In this document: positions 1 through 10,368 of the stretch, one piece after another | Numbering within the stretch: position 1 is the first letter of the stretch | Layout of the letters: each line of letters opens with the position of its first letter | Origin: Parasponia andersonii | Lineage: Eukaryota; Streptophyta; Magnoliopsida; Rosales; Cannabaceae | Length of the DNA stretch: 64,000 nt | Reading direction: 5' to 3' | NCBI GenBank assembly: GCA_002914805.1 | Contig: JXTB01000118.1 | Location: 821,240 to 885,239 of the forward strand | Position numbers and translations under genes: made by a program | Notes under the pieces: generated by a model | What the model saw: the letters and a program-made list of their open reading frames with translations, nothing else | Databases searched by the model: none | What the model was told of the DNA's origin: nothing

Positions 1-124
1 ATGAAGACTATGCTCATACTAGCCTTCTCTGGCAATTGGTTAAGGAGTGTGAAATGCTCCTCATCTTTATCAACCTGGTTCGGTTCCGAAGAAGTGGCAG
101 TCTCCTTTGATGGATCAAGATGGC

Positions 125-1510
125 TCACAATTTGAGGCTGAGGAGGAGGCGAGCTTGTCGGGATATCCTCGAAGGTGACTTTTCATTTCTTGGATGTGTC
201 AACCTTCTCTTTCCCTTTTGACGTTGATGGAGGTGTACTCTCTGGCGTCTTGGACTTTGCCATTGACCCCAGAGTGGAAGGCGGTGCTCATAGTGCACTA
301 CCGATAACCATTTCTGTACAAATATGCAAGTCAGCATGCGAGGTGACGTAATATGATGATAAGGAAAAAGAAGGAAAAAATAATTACCTTCTTGCTGTTG
401 AGAAACTGGTGGTGATGCAGCTTCTGGAGATGATGATTCCGAGGTTGTAAGGGTGGCAGGTGCTTTTCGCTTCCTAGGTTTGGAAGATGAGGCACTCTTT
501 TCCTTCTGCTTCCTTGGCTTCTTCTTCTTCGAGCTCGAGGGTCTAGTCAAACGGACAGTGGAATTCGGGAAAGCGGCTCCCCTTGGAAGCAGACTGCAAG
601 GGACTAATTTCTTAGACATCCCAAGCTTCTTCCAATCAAATTTTTCAATCGGAAGGTCGTTTATTCTGTACACCCTTACGAGTTGTTCTGTGGAGAGTCC
701 GGGTCATTCCCTATTATCTACGATAATACACAAGTGAGATCAGAATAATATACATATGAAGAGAAGGCGATAAGCTGAAAGTTACCTACCAATGTTCTGA
801 AAGATGCCGTTATCCGCATAGTCAAAGTGGAAAAATGAATTTTTCCATTTTTTCATGTTGTTGCGAATCCCGTAGATAGTTTTTATTGCTTGGTTCGACC
901 ACTTGCTCACATTAAAGAAGTCGAAGTCTGATGGGTTTGATTTCACTTGGTAAAACCAAGTGAACTCTTCAAGAGTGGGGGTCTCTAAGCCTAGTTTATG
1001 GTATAGTATGTACAAACTTATCATGTATCTATAATTGTTTGAAGTTAGTTGAAAAGAAACGACTCCATAATAATCGATGATTGATTTTATATAAGGATGA
1101 AGTAGGAGGTGGACACCGCATCTAAGAACTGCTTCCGAGAATGAGGCAATTCCGCGAGGAGGTGTATGTGGTCGATTGAACTCTGTGGAAAGGCGTAGAG
1201 GGACGTCAATTTTATAGTTGCAAACGATTTTTCTGAGCTTGTTTGTTGAACAGCTCATCTTTACATTGGTACATGACCAATCTCCCTGTACATATTGATA
1301 ACCCGTTGCGAATGCAGGGGCATCTCTAATATGCCGAGGCCATTGGTCTTAAGGAAGGCCGCCTATGCAAGGGCTGTTTTGCCTGATCCCGGTTATCTCT
1401 ACTTCGGGTTCTGGCTCAAGATAATCTTCGAGGTTTATGGAGCTAACAATGGAATTGGAATATTCTCCTGAGAATGCATTCCCTTCCCTAAAATCCTCAC
1501 TACTAGACAT
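125..1510 (-). pseudogene. Antisense ORF of Tat element 1 (putative gypsy-type transposon protein, PF04195-like)
   Basis: Runs opposite to the element's own gag-pol direction. ATG at 1510-1508 directly follows a TTTTCAG acceptor. The first coding block (1510-790) reads through except for one in-frame TAA near 1350. It contains the stretch PPRGIASFSEAVLRCGVH then LLLHPYIKSIIDYYG, which fits the plant 'putative gypsy type transposon' family. A candidate intron lies at 789-718 (GT..AG), a second block encodes a Lys/Ser-rich basic segment (717-388), and another intron is at 387-314. Element 2 has the same introns at matching places. Antisense ORFs between pol and 3' LTR are known in Tat elements; their function is unknown. 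One TGA near the start of the second block is present in both copies, so my exon 2 acceptor may be wrong. Confidence 0.7.
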
Positions 1511-1935
1511 CTGAAAAGAAATATAGATAGGTTTAGTCCTACGCGAGCATCAGGGAACTTAGCTATATGCGAGCAGTTTTGGGAGGTCATCCTAGGATTG
1601 CGTTAACAGGTTACTTATCGAATTTTTTTTTTCTAATCGGTCTAAGGATTCATAAAAATTGTTCGAGTAATTCATCAAAAAAAATATAAATATAAATAAG
1701 GTTTCAGACCCTAAAAACTCTTTTACGAGTTCGTCTCTGTCAGTCATCTAAAAAAGAGTATTCTATAAACTAACGAAGGTGATCTGAAAATTCCCATTTC
1801 AATCCATCCGAGTGTGGGACGGGTTTTTATTCAGGATATTTAGGCTCTATAATTGGTTTCAATTTCTAGAAACAAAATCTATAAATGAGTTTTCTGGACA
1901 GACGGGGCAATAAGAGAGAGAGGATATATACTAAC
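1511..1935 (-). other. Candidate 5'-UTR intron of the antisense ORF
   Basis: Donor GTTAGT (reading down from 1935) and acceptor TTTTCAG just before the ATG at 1510. In element 2 the acceptor is kept but the donor position reads ATTAGT, so the donor is lost there. Inferred from comparison of the two copies. Confidence 0.5.
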
Positions 1936-2527
1936 CTTTCTTCGAAGACAGAGGGATCGAGATGTAGTCTGAAGGATTGCAATGATAGCTTCGTTAGAGA
2001 AGAGGCTAAAAGTTGTACGAGCTGAAGAATAAGACGATGCCGAAAGGATTACTTTGTGAATGCTTCGGGTTTCGAGAGAGAGAAACAGCAGACGATAGGG
2101 TTTTTGTTTTTGAAGAGGAGACAGATTAGTTTTCAATATATATGTCTCGAGCATCGTTAAATCACAGCTGTAGATCAAGGTATTTAATTTTCAGATCCAA
2201 AGGCCGAAATTCATGCGAGATTTGATTTTCCAAAATTACATCAGTATCTTTTCAAAACTTGAAATGACTCGATTTAAGAAAATAACTGGCGTCATCGCTA
2301 TCATTGTGTCTGCTAAAAAAATGAAAAAGTCTCCTCGAGTTTTGCTATTCTTCTTAGAAAATGTGACATGTAGTTTCGTCTATCAGAAAAATGTGCGCGT
2401 GATCTTGAAAAGGTGAGATTTAAGATCTGGCGACTCTTTAAAGATCTTAAGTCTAGATCATGACATCGCATTTTTTAAGCTCGCACTTATAGTGGAAGGA
2501 AGCTCCATTTTGTCCTAAAGAACTAAT

Positions 2528-2543
2528 GGAGCTGGGGGGCAAT
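2528..2543 (+). other. Polypurine tract of Tat element 1
   Basis: GGAGCTGGGGGGCAAT lies immediately before the LTR start TGTTGTGCAG. The same motif, reverse-complemented, abuts the LTR of element 2 at 32705-32720. It primes plus-strand synthesis in this class of element. Confidence 0.75.
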
Positions 2544-2621
2544 TGTTGTGCAGTCTAAAAACCTATATATTGGTCAATGCCCAAAAGGGAAAAGTTGACC
2601 AAGTGGATGTATCAGGTCGCA

Positions 2622-2716
2622 TGAGTAAGATTAAGTGTGACCTCCTCCGAAAGAGTTAAGTGCGACCTCTACCGCATAAGTTAGTATTACTTCCTCTGAA
2701 CGAGTTAAGTGCAACC
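2622..2716 (+). repeat. Short tandem units in the Tat LTR U3 region
   Basis: About four diverged units of 25-31 bp built around GAGTTAAGTGCGACCTC, beginning near 2622, 2653, 2678 and 2702. The element 2 LTR has the equivalent array at about 32565-32635. Such arrays in U3 are often enhancer-like; that role is inferred. Confidence 0.6.
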
Positions 2717-2909
2717 AGAATGAAAAGGAAACTAGACTCAGCTTCATCAAACAGGTAACCTACAAAGAAAGGAAAACAAAAGTATCTCTTTAAAGATCGA
2801 CTAGTCATTTCATTTAAGTTATTACCCAGTTATATTGTTACTCAAATTGTATTTTCTGATTATACTGTTATCCATTCTCACAATTGGAAAACATTGAGCT
2901 ATCCTCACC

Positions 2910-2917
2910 TATATAAA
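2910..2917 (+). promoter_or_regulatory. TATA box of Tat LTR
   Basis: TATATAAA within CACCTATATAAAGGG, about 370 bp into the LTR and downstream of the tandem units. The same motif is conserved in both other LTR copies (CTATATAAGG read on the minus strand at 32363-32372). Confidence 0.65.
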
Positions 2918-3460
2918 GGGAGTTCAATGCAGTTGTAAGGGATCTTTGATTTTTAAGATCTTTTGGGAACTTTTTAGACTCTTACTTCTTCTTTCCGGAC
3001 AACACACTATAATTTTGAGCTCTTGGAATTCTAGCCTTGAAACTTAACAAAACTCTTGTAATTCTCCAAAGAATAGTAAAAAACAGTAGACGTAGGCTAA
3101 TCTTTTTTGGGGCTGAACCACTATAAAATTCTTGTCTCTTTATTTACTTTGATTGATTAACCCTTTTCACACAAAAGTCACATCTTGTAATTTTTTCAAA
3201 TTTATTGTTGACAAAACGTCCGTCAACAAGTAGCAGAGGGAGTTTGAGAGTCAGTTAGCTATACATGCCTGATGCCACGCTCCCCTTGTTTTTGGTGATG
3301 GTGAGTATTGTATCGACCATATATCTATTGAGCCTTTTTTTTTTAGCTAGAAATATTACGTGCATATGATTGACAAGATTGTGAGTGTCGTAGCTTAAAA
3401 AAATTTGTGAGTATTGTATGGGCTAGCTCGCTTTGCCTTTGACTGACTTTTTTTTCAAGT

Positions 3461-3757
3461 AATAGTTAAGGTAAAAAATGTAATAGTTGAGGCCTTTTAT
3501 TAGTCAAAATTAGGCCTTATCATGTGTTTCTTTTTTTTTTTTTTTTAAATTTTAGTGGGTCTTGGCTTAAAGGATCATAGGTGATAGCCTTAGATCCTTT
3601 AAGCCAAGACCCACTAAAATTTAAAATAGTTAAGGTAAAAAATGTAATAGTTGAGGCCTTTTATTAGTCAAAATTAGGCCTTATCATGTGTTTCTTTTTT
3701 TTTTTTTTTTAAATTTTAGTGGGTCTTGGCTTAAAGGATCATAGGTGATAGCCTTAG
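3461..3757. repeat. 133-bp exact direct duplication with inverted spacer
   Basis: 3461-3593 and 3625-3757 are the same 133 bases at an offset of 164, including an identical 16-T run. The spacer between them is a reverse complement of part of the unit, so 3543-3576 and 3593-3626 form a perfect 34-bp inverted pair around a 16-base loop. The rest of 3229-3460 shows no gene. Confidence 0.9.
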
Positions 3758-3784
3758 TCTCCTACACTTGGAGCTGGTCTTAGA

Positions 3785-4400
3785 CATCGATATATGAAGG
3801 TCTTCTATAACAGCCAAAAGCTCGGTATTAGTAGCTAAGAAGAGACCACGAACACTCATGAGAAAACAATAACAACATATCCAGAATGGTCTTGTATAAC
3901 ACCACTTGGTCCAGCTATAGTTTCTCCCAGCTTAACAGAAGCACCTATATTTAGTTGAAAATAACGAGCAAGTGGGGGCGGCCATCTTGGTAGAACTTAT
4001 TAAGAAGAGACTACTTTTTGGGAGAAAAAGAAGTTTAAAATTCCACCAGAAGGCTACAAGCAAACTTTACCTAAACACTAGCTTCCCAAACATAAGCACT
4101 GAAGAAGAATACAGTTGAAATCAAACTCTGTATCCTGAAAATCTAAAAAGAGCAAAATCAAAGTTTCAGCCAAAGAGCCGATAATATAATGCTTAATTTA
4201 AACACAACCGCCTTCCAAACTTGTCAAACTTCTGTACAAAGAAAAGGAGTGTGAACAGACGATTCCTCTACCAACTTACACTGGCAACAAATCCGATCCA
4301 CATTAATCTTACTACGACATAAATTAAAGCACAAAGAAATTGTATAATAAAACAAATGCCAGATGAACAAATGAATTTTCAGAGGGATATTTACCTTAGA
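3785..4400 (-). pseudogene. LINE 3' fragment: zf-RVT and RNase H remnant
   Basis: Read on the minus strand, about 4400-4200 gives a degenerate zinc-binding RT-associated block (Cys pairs, a 'VEESSVHTPFLC' stretch, then VWK), and about 4000-3785 gives a degenerate RNase H start (KLNIGAS, then AGPSGVIQDHSGYVV). The order matches the end of plant L1 ORF2. Stops are frequent. It is probably the 3' part of the LINE whose 5' part lies at 8450-10368. Confidence 0.6.
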
Positions 4401-4473
4401 AAGTTTCTTCCACTATCTAAGGAGGATTAAAGTAGAAACAACCTAGTTGATTTCCGCATTTTAGAAGCACTGG

Positions 4474-4851
4474 TGTTGGAAATATGAGATTTTTTAGGGC
4501 TAAAAAGGCTATAGTGGCTAAGGAGAAGTAAAGAGAATTTTGGTGGAAGATAAAAACTTGTATTACTACTTGAATTTTTTTTCTTTGGCTTGATATAAAT
4601 GGGGGGAGGAGCACTCTATTTATACTACTCTAAGAATAATTCTAGATGGTGTAAGAATACTTCGTCCAACCACTAACTACCTAATTAATTATATAATTTA
4701 GCAACTATAAGAACACTCTAGAAACTAGGATATTAAACTATGAGCTATTATACACATACAAAAAATAAGCCCAACTCACAACACAAACCCAAATAACTAA
4801 ACTACTTATCTATGGTCCAATAGGTCACAAAAAGTTTATTTTCTAATACCC
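4474..4851 (-). repeat. 3' LTR of the copia element
   Basis: On the minus strand it begins TATTAGAAAATAAA (the usual TG appears decayed to TA) after a purine tract AAGAGAGGG at 4852-4865, and ends CATATTTCCAACA. About 378 bp. A TATAAATAG box lies near 4617-4627. The right-hand partner LTR is missing, so both borders are inferred. Confidence 0.6.
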
Positions 4852-4904
4852 TCTCTTAAACTTGATTTGTGATACTTAGTAAATTTCTTAACTTAAGAAA
4901 AATC

Positions 4905-6300
4905 TCATGCTTGAGTGGTTTGATGAAAATATTTGTCATTTGGTCTTGAGTCTTCATATACTTCAGTTGCACGTCTTCTTGCAACACGTCTTCTTATGTA
5001 ATGGTAGCAGGTATTGTGCTTGCTTCTATCATAGAAGACAGGATTCGTTGCTAAAGTAATTGTTAATTTATTATCAATATAGATCTCAGTGGGTTCATTC
5101 TGTGGAATGTATAGTTCCTTCAACAAGTTTCTTAGCCAAATTATAGGACAGACACATAATGTAACTGCAATATACTCCACTTTACAGCTTAAAAGTGTGA
5201 CGATTGATTGCTTCTTAGACATCCGTGTGAAAGCAGTATCTCCTATGAAGAATGTAAAGTCACTTGTACTTTTTCGATCATCTAAGTCTCCACTCCAGTC
5301 ACTTTCACTATAACCTATAAGGTTATAGCTATTAGATGATGAATATTGTAAGACAAAATTAGTTGTACCTTTAACATATCGAAAGATTCTCTTGACAACT
5401 TTCAAGTGAGTGGCTGTTAAAGATTCTATGTAACAACTGACCAGGCCCACAATATAGAGAATGCTAGGTCTTGTGCAAGTCAGATAGCGCAAACTTCCAA
5501 TTAAGCTCTTGTAGAGTGTTGGATTCACATTTTCTCCTTCGTCATGCTTTGATAGTTTGACTCCACATTCGATCAGTGTATTGGCAGTCTTGCAATCATT
5601 CATTTTAAACTTCTTGATGATCTCCTTGGCGTAACCCTCTTATGAAATGAAAATTCCATCTTCTTCTAGCTTCACTTCTATGCTAAGATAGTAACACATG
5701 AGTCCGATGCCGGTCATCTTAAATTCTTTTATCGTTGCTTTCTTAAATTCTCTAAACATATATAGATTACTCCCCATGAAGATCAAATCATCGACATAGA
5801 GGTATACGATCAAAATATCTTTATTTTTTACTTTGATGTATAACACATACTTATAAGGACATTTAATTAAGTTGTTATCTTAGAAGTACTTATCAATACG
5901 GCTATTCCTTGCTCTCGGTGCTTGCTTTAACCCATAAAAAGCCTTCTTTAACTGTCGATCCTTATCTTCTTATCCTTTGATCGCATATCCAGATGGTTGC
6001 TCTATATAGACTTCCTCTTTAAGGACTCCATTTAAGAAAGCAAACTTGACATTTATTTGATGAATTTTCCATTTATTTTTAGCTGCCAATGAGATGATTA
6101 ATCGTACCATTTCCAGATGAGCGGCAGGAGCAAATGCCTCATCATAATCTATACCGGGTCTTTGACTGTATCCTTTTATGACCAATCTTGCCTTATATCT
6201 CTCCACTTCTCCTTTAGCATTCTCCTTAGCCTTATAGACCCATTTCATACTGATAGCTTTGTACTCCTTTAGAAGTGTAGCAAGTTCTCATGTATCATTC
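4905..6300 (-). pseudogene. Copia reverse transcriptase and RNase H, broken
   Basis: From 6248 the RT begins KWVYKAKENAKGEVERYKAR, followed by GYSQRPGIDYDEAFAPAAH and DVKFAFLNG-like text, as in copia RT. The catalytic YVDD is at 5787-5798. RNase H follows (5603-4905) with SESDWSGDLDDRKSTSDF, SKKQSIVTLLSCKVEYIA and NPVFYDRSKH. Frame breaks lie near 5970-5850 and 5640-5600, and the C-terminus is shifted near 4990, where a 14-bp segment containing ACGTCTTCTT is duplicated. Not functional as it stands. Confidence 0.85.
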
Positions 6301-7560
6301 TTTGTGATCACCTTTATTTCTTCATCCATCGCATCTCGCCAATTTTTACTTTGAACAGCTTCATCAAAGTTTAGTGGTTCACAATCAGCAAGAAGGCAAA
6401 AGAGAGTCTAGTCATTTTGATTCTTAATCACCTCATATATCTTTTGTAAGCTTCTTAATCTTGGTATCCTTTCACTTGAACTATTACTTGAAAATGATCC
6501 TGGTGTTGTTTCTTGATAAGTGCTTGCCATTGGTGAAGTAGGTGGGGTAACAGGCTCTTGCAGTTCTTCACTTACTTGCTCCATTCTTCGTTGTTCGCTT
6601 TCTTCTTCAATATATGGTAAGAAGTCATAATTTCCCTCTTATGTGTCCCATTCCCAGGTGGTTTCTTCGTGAAAATCCACATCGCAACTAATAATGTTCT
6701 TACCATTTCTTAGATTATAGAGCTTGTATTTTGAGTTAGAGTCATAGGTGATGAAGATAAACTTCTCACTTTTATCGTCGAGCTTAGTTCTCTTATCATC
6801 AGGTCCGTGAGCATAAGCTATGCTTCCAAACACTCTTAGGTGAGTGATCCTAAGCTTTCTTCTACTCTAAGCTTCTTGTGGTATTTTTCCCCATACGCTT
6901 TTTATTGAAGAGCAAATTGACAAATAAACTACACATGCTACAGCTTCAGCCCAAAACTCCTTCGGCATTCCTTTGCTTTTGAGCATGCTTCTGGATATGT
7001 CTAGTATTGTTCTATTCTTTCTTTCTGCGACACCATTCTGTTGGAGAGATTTTGGTATTGTTAAAGGATGGTAGATGCCATTGTCTTCACAAAACTTCTA
7101 AAACTCATGGGATATGAATTCTCATCCTCTATCAGATCTCATTCCCTTGATACTTCGGCCACTTTCCTTTTCAACAAGTGTCTTGAACTTCTTATCGTTT
7201 TTTTAACACTTCTAATTTTTCCATGAAGAAAAATACTCCTAGGTCTTTCTTGAAAATCGTCGATAAAAAGGAGAAAATAGTTACTCTTACTGAGAGAACT
7301 TGGTCTTATTGGACCACACACGTCGGAATGTATGAGCTCAAGTGGTTTATGGGCTTGGGAACTTGATTCTCTTGGAAAATTTCTTCTGAACTACTTTCCC
7401 AATAAGCATCCTTCACATGATTGGTCTGGTTAACTGATGAAGGGTATACCTCAAACCATCTCATTCTTTGCTAATAATTCTAAACGGCCAAAGCCATGAT
7501 GAATCTTTGTAGCAAGCTTTTAGACACTTTGCTACGTCATTTTAAATGTGTAATAAGAAC
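6301..7560 (-). pseudogene. Copia integrase, broken
   Basis: On the minus strand about 7500-7320 gives a GAG-pre-integrase-like end (CEGCLLGK, then KPLELIHSDVCGPI), continuing into SNYFLLFIDDF, the first part of the integrase core. 6833-6639 gives the copia domain after the core (FGSIAYAHGPDDKRTKLDDK, then KYKLYNLRNGK). Stops and small indels separate the pieces. The stretch 6630-6301 is the variable linker to RT with no clean frame. Confidence 0.8.
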
Positions 7561-8440
7561 ATTCTATTTTTTGTCATTGGCACTTTGGTGATTAACTTGT
7601 TTCTATTGTCTCTTAAAGAAAGACTATTTTCTTTCATGTGAATATTATAGTCTTTTTCTAAGAGTTGACCAAAACTCAAGATATTACTCTTTATGTTAGG
7701 CATGTAGTAAACATTTGGAATAAATTAATATTATCCATTTCTCAAGCATATGAGAGTTTTACCTTTTTCCTTTATTGCTGCCTTAGAATTATCTTCAAAT
7801 GAAACATTCTCAGTCACCGACTCGTCAAGTTCTATGAAGATATCTCTTCTTCCACACATCTATGAAGGTATTATATATTTTCTTAGCAACCATTGGTCTC
7901 TTTGCATACTAACAACATCTCTCCCTTTTGTCTTTTATCTTCAGCATGGTTGGCTCTCTCTTGCACCTTCTTTGGAGCTCTACATTTGGAAGCATAATGA
8001 CCATATCTATGACAGTTATGACACTTGATTTAGTACTTGTCATGCCAATGTCGTAGGTTACCTCTTTCATGACCTCTTGTCGAAATTTCTCTTCTATTTT
8101 CGTTTTCATAATTGTTGTTGAAGCATCTTCTTCCTTCTTTTCCAAGCCCACGACCTCTTCTTTGGCCATAACCTCTTCCACATCCTCTTCTATTGCCGAA
8201 ATATTCTTCTTTCGTAAAAATTATCTAAAATGTAGATATTATCACCATTTTCTACTCTCCACCAAGAACCTTTCAAAATTACCTTCTATCCCTAAAAAAG
8301 ACTTCCTCACAAATAAGAGTATCTTGAATTATCTTTATCTTTCAAGAAATCTAAATCATGGAAATACTTCCCTTCCAATATATGACTTGCAAAGGAAGAA
8401 GGATTTCGGACTATGCGCCAAGCTTGCCTAGCAACTAAAG
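7561..8440 (-). pseudogene. Copia gag remnant with CCHC knuckle
   Basis: Around 8030-7950 the minus strand reads CHNCHRYGHYASKC-like text with frame slips, next to Gly/Glu/Lys-rich sequence (8181-8060), as expected at the 3' end of copia gag and start of protease. 8430-8200 is less clear and the protein start is not found. The end at about 8440 is where LINE-type sequence resumes. Confidence 0.55.
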
Positions 8441-8449
8441 CTCGGTTTA

Positions 8450-9443
8450 AAAAGTGGAGGTCCCTGAACTAGATATAGCATAGGATAAAGTGCCTTTAAA
8501 CAAGACTAGTAAGAAGCTAGTTTGTTCCTCTAATAGTCAAACTTATTATGGGTCCATTTTGTTAAAGCCCCACTACAACCTTGTAACTTTGAATGGACAT
8601 CATGGAATGGATTAGAGTCTTCCCCAGCTACATAAAAACTCCAACTTTTCTTTGACAACATCAGCATTCTCAGCCTTTTTAGCCTATAACAACTCAAACT
8701 GAAATTAGTTCTTACCAATTTCCCTATTATTAGTAATGCAGCTCTCCAATCTTAATAAAATCGGCCTATGATCTGAATTTTAGAAGTCCAAATTTTCCAA
8801 CCCTGTAGACAGGAAGAGTGATCTCTAATTTTTGCGTAAATAAATTTATCTAACCATTCTTGTACATTTTTCACACCATCCTCCTTCTTATTCCTAGTAA
8901 AAATGAGACCAGAAAAACCTAAATTTGATAATTCACAATTTGCAAAAGCTAACTGAAAATTAAGGATGGAAGAAGTGTATTGGTCACTACCTCTAGTCTT
9001 CTTTGAAAGTGATAAAATCTCGTTAAAATCACCCCTACGAAGCCATGATCTATTTCTGAAACCCCTTAGGGGTCGAAGTAGGTCCCAGGAAAAATGGTAG
9101 TTATCAACTTTGGGGCTTCCATAAAAACCTATAAAATGCCATTCCAAATCACTGAAAGATACAACTAAGGCATTAATATGTCTCTTGGAATATGAACGTA
9201 CAAATGGTAACATCCCACTTCTCCTTCCAAGGCAACATCAAACCTCTATTTTGACTCTCAAAGTCTTCTTAAAAACCATTTTAAAAATCTTATTTGCGGA
9301 GGTTTTTTTTTTGTCCACTTCCCGTTAATTTTGTTTTTTGACAAAAAAGCCAAACCTAGGGAGACTTGGCAAAAAAGATTACACAAAGCAGTGACCGTAC
9401 AAGGATTTCCTAATCTTTTTATGTTTCGATCAAGACGACTCAT
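8450..9443 (-). pseudogene. LINE ORF2 endonuclease (5' half of split LINE)
   Basis: Minus strand. The ORF2 start is near 9443 (MSRLDRNIKRLGNPCTVTAL, resembling the L1 endonuclease opening). 9213-8752 continues HFIGFYGSPK, SWDLLRPLRG, RRGDFNEIL and NLGFSGLIFT, the order of endonuclease motifs. 8718-8530 gives the linker that normally precedes RT (KLQGCSGALTKW). There are frame breaks near 9250 and 8740. No RT domain of this LINE is present on either side of the copia element. Confidence 0.75.
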
Positions 9444-10368
9444 TTTGTCACTTTAACTACATCCATATTCTCCACCATAACTCCTTTCATCTTCTTGCTA
9501 AACTTAATAATTCCCTCAGAAGAATCAAATAATTTCTATTTTGTGCCTAATTCTTTAACCTGTCTATTTCCACCAACCAATTTCCCCCTACTTCACTTAG
9601 CAGTCCAATTTTTCTCTAGGTTTAAGGAGATATTGCATTCAACAACCTACCATTGCAAGGATTAAGGCTTAGCCAATCTTCCTAGGACTATTATATTTAA
9701 AGAACTACCTACTACCCTTAATCACAGTTAGAACTCCTTGTTTTGTGATTAATTTTTCCATTAAAAGTTTCCCCAGTGTTCGACTATCCTTTGCATAAAA
9801 TAATTCTACACCAGTCTTTTTTGCCTATACCTTTCTTACCTTGGTCAACTTATTTAGTTTGTTCAGATGTAAAGTTTGAAAATTCAGCAAAAGCGTCCTA
9901 GGTAGACTATCCAAGCAACACCTATCAATTATTGGACAATCAGTTGATTATTTCTACGTGATACATGACACCTTTTTACATTCTTATTCCCCGCCAAATT
10001 AATCAGTAGTAAACCCTCATATTCATCTAAATTCCAAACTATCTTAACATTATTTGTAGTCTCAACTGTAGTTAAAACTTCTAACATTTTTTTCCTCTTC
10101 ATACTCCTTAGTTCTCCAAATAAGGTCCATCTTTTGAATCCAAACCCGATTCACGAGAATCTAGATTGTTGTTATTTCGAAATAGAAAACTGGGTATACT
10201 TCTTTCTAGCATAGATGGTATTTAACTCGTTTTGACATTTATCTTTACAGGTAGAGGGATGAGCACTAGGAGACGCTCCTTTTAACTAATTAACATAATG
10301 AAACCCTTAAGAACCAATAGCCCCCCTTCATCGGTATTGGCCTTTTTAGTGTATTCTCATAGTCGATG
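9444..10368 (-). pseudogene. Probable decayed LINE ORF1 region
   Basis: Lies directly upstream of the LINE ORF2 start, where ORF1 belongs. Minus-strand translation is full of stops and only loosely resembles ORF1-type sequence. The assignment rests on position more than on similarity. Confidence 0.3.

Larger units (their letters stand above)
1..3228 (+). mobile_element. Tat-lineage Ty3/gypsy retrotransposon, 3' part only (element 1)
   Basis: Only the 3' end is inside the window; gag and pol would lie to the left. In + orientation it shows a long internal stretch, a purine-rich tract and a 685-bp 3' LTR ending TCAACA. The internal stretch carries a protein on the opposite strand. The same LTR and the same antisense protein recur in the element at 32100-42876, which has Tat-type gag-pol, and this fixes the lineage. 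Boundary at 3228 is by LTR comparison; no target duplication can be checked because the left end is outside. Confidence 0.85.
2544..3228 (+). repeat. 3' LTR of Tat element 1 (685 bp)
   Basis: Starts TGTTGTGCAG and ends GTCAACA, with TG..CA termini. Homologous copies in reverse orientation are at 32100-32704 and from 42499 into the assembly gap. It contains short tandem units in its U3 part, a TATA box and the end sequence next to the 5' primer site in element 2. Confidence 0.85.
4474..8440 (-). mobile_element. Ty1/copia retrotransposon, 5'-truncated
   Basis: Minus orientation, with gag, integrase, RT and RNase H in copia order and a 3' LTR at the left end. No 5' LTR or primer site is seen on the right, where the gag remnant runs into LINE endonuclease sequence near 8440-8450. 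Every domain is interrupted by frameshifts or stops. Confidence 0.85.

Noticed and set aside
453..737. 94-codon + strand frame
   Set aside because: Shadow of the Lys/Ser-rich antisense protein on the other strand (poly-Phe/Leu composition).
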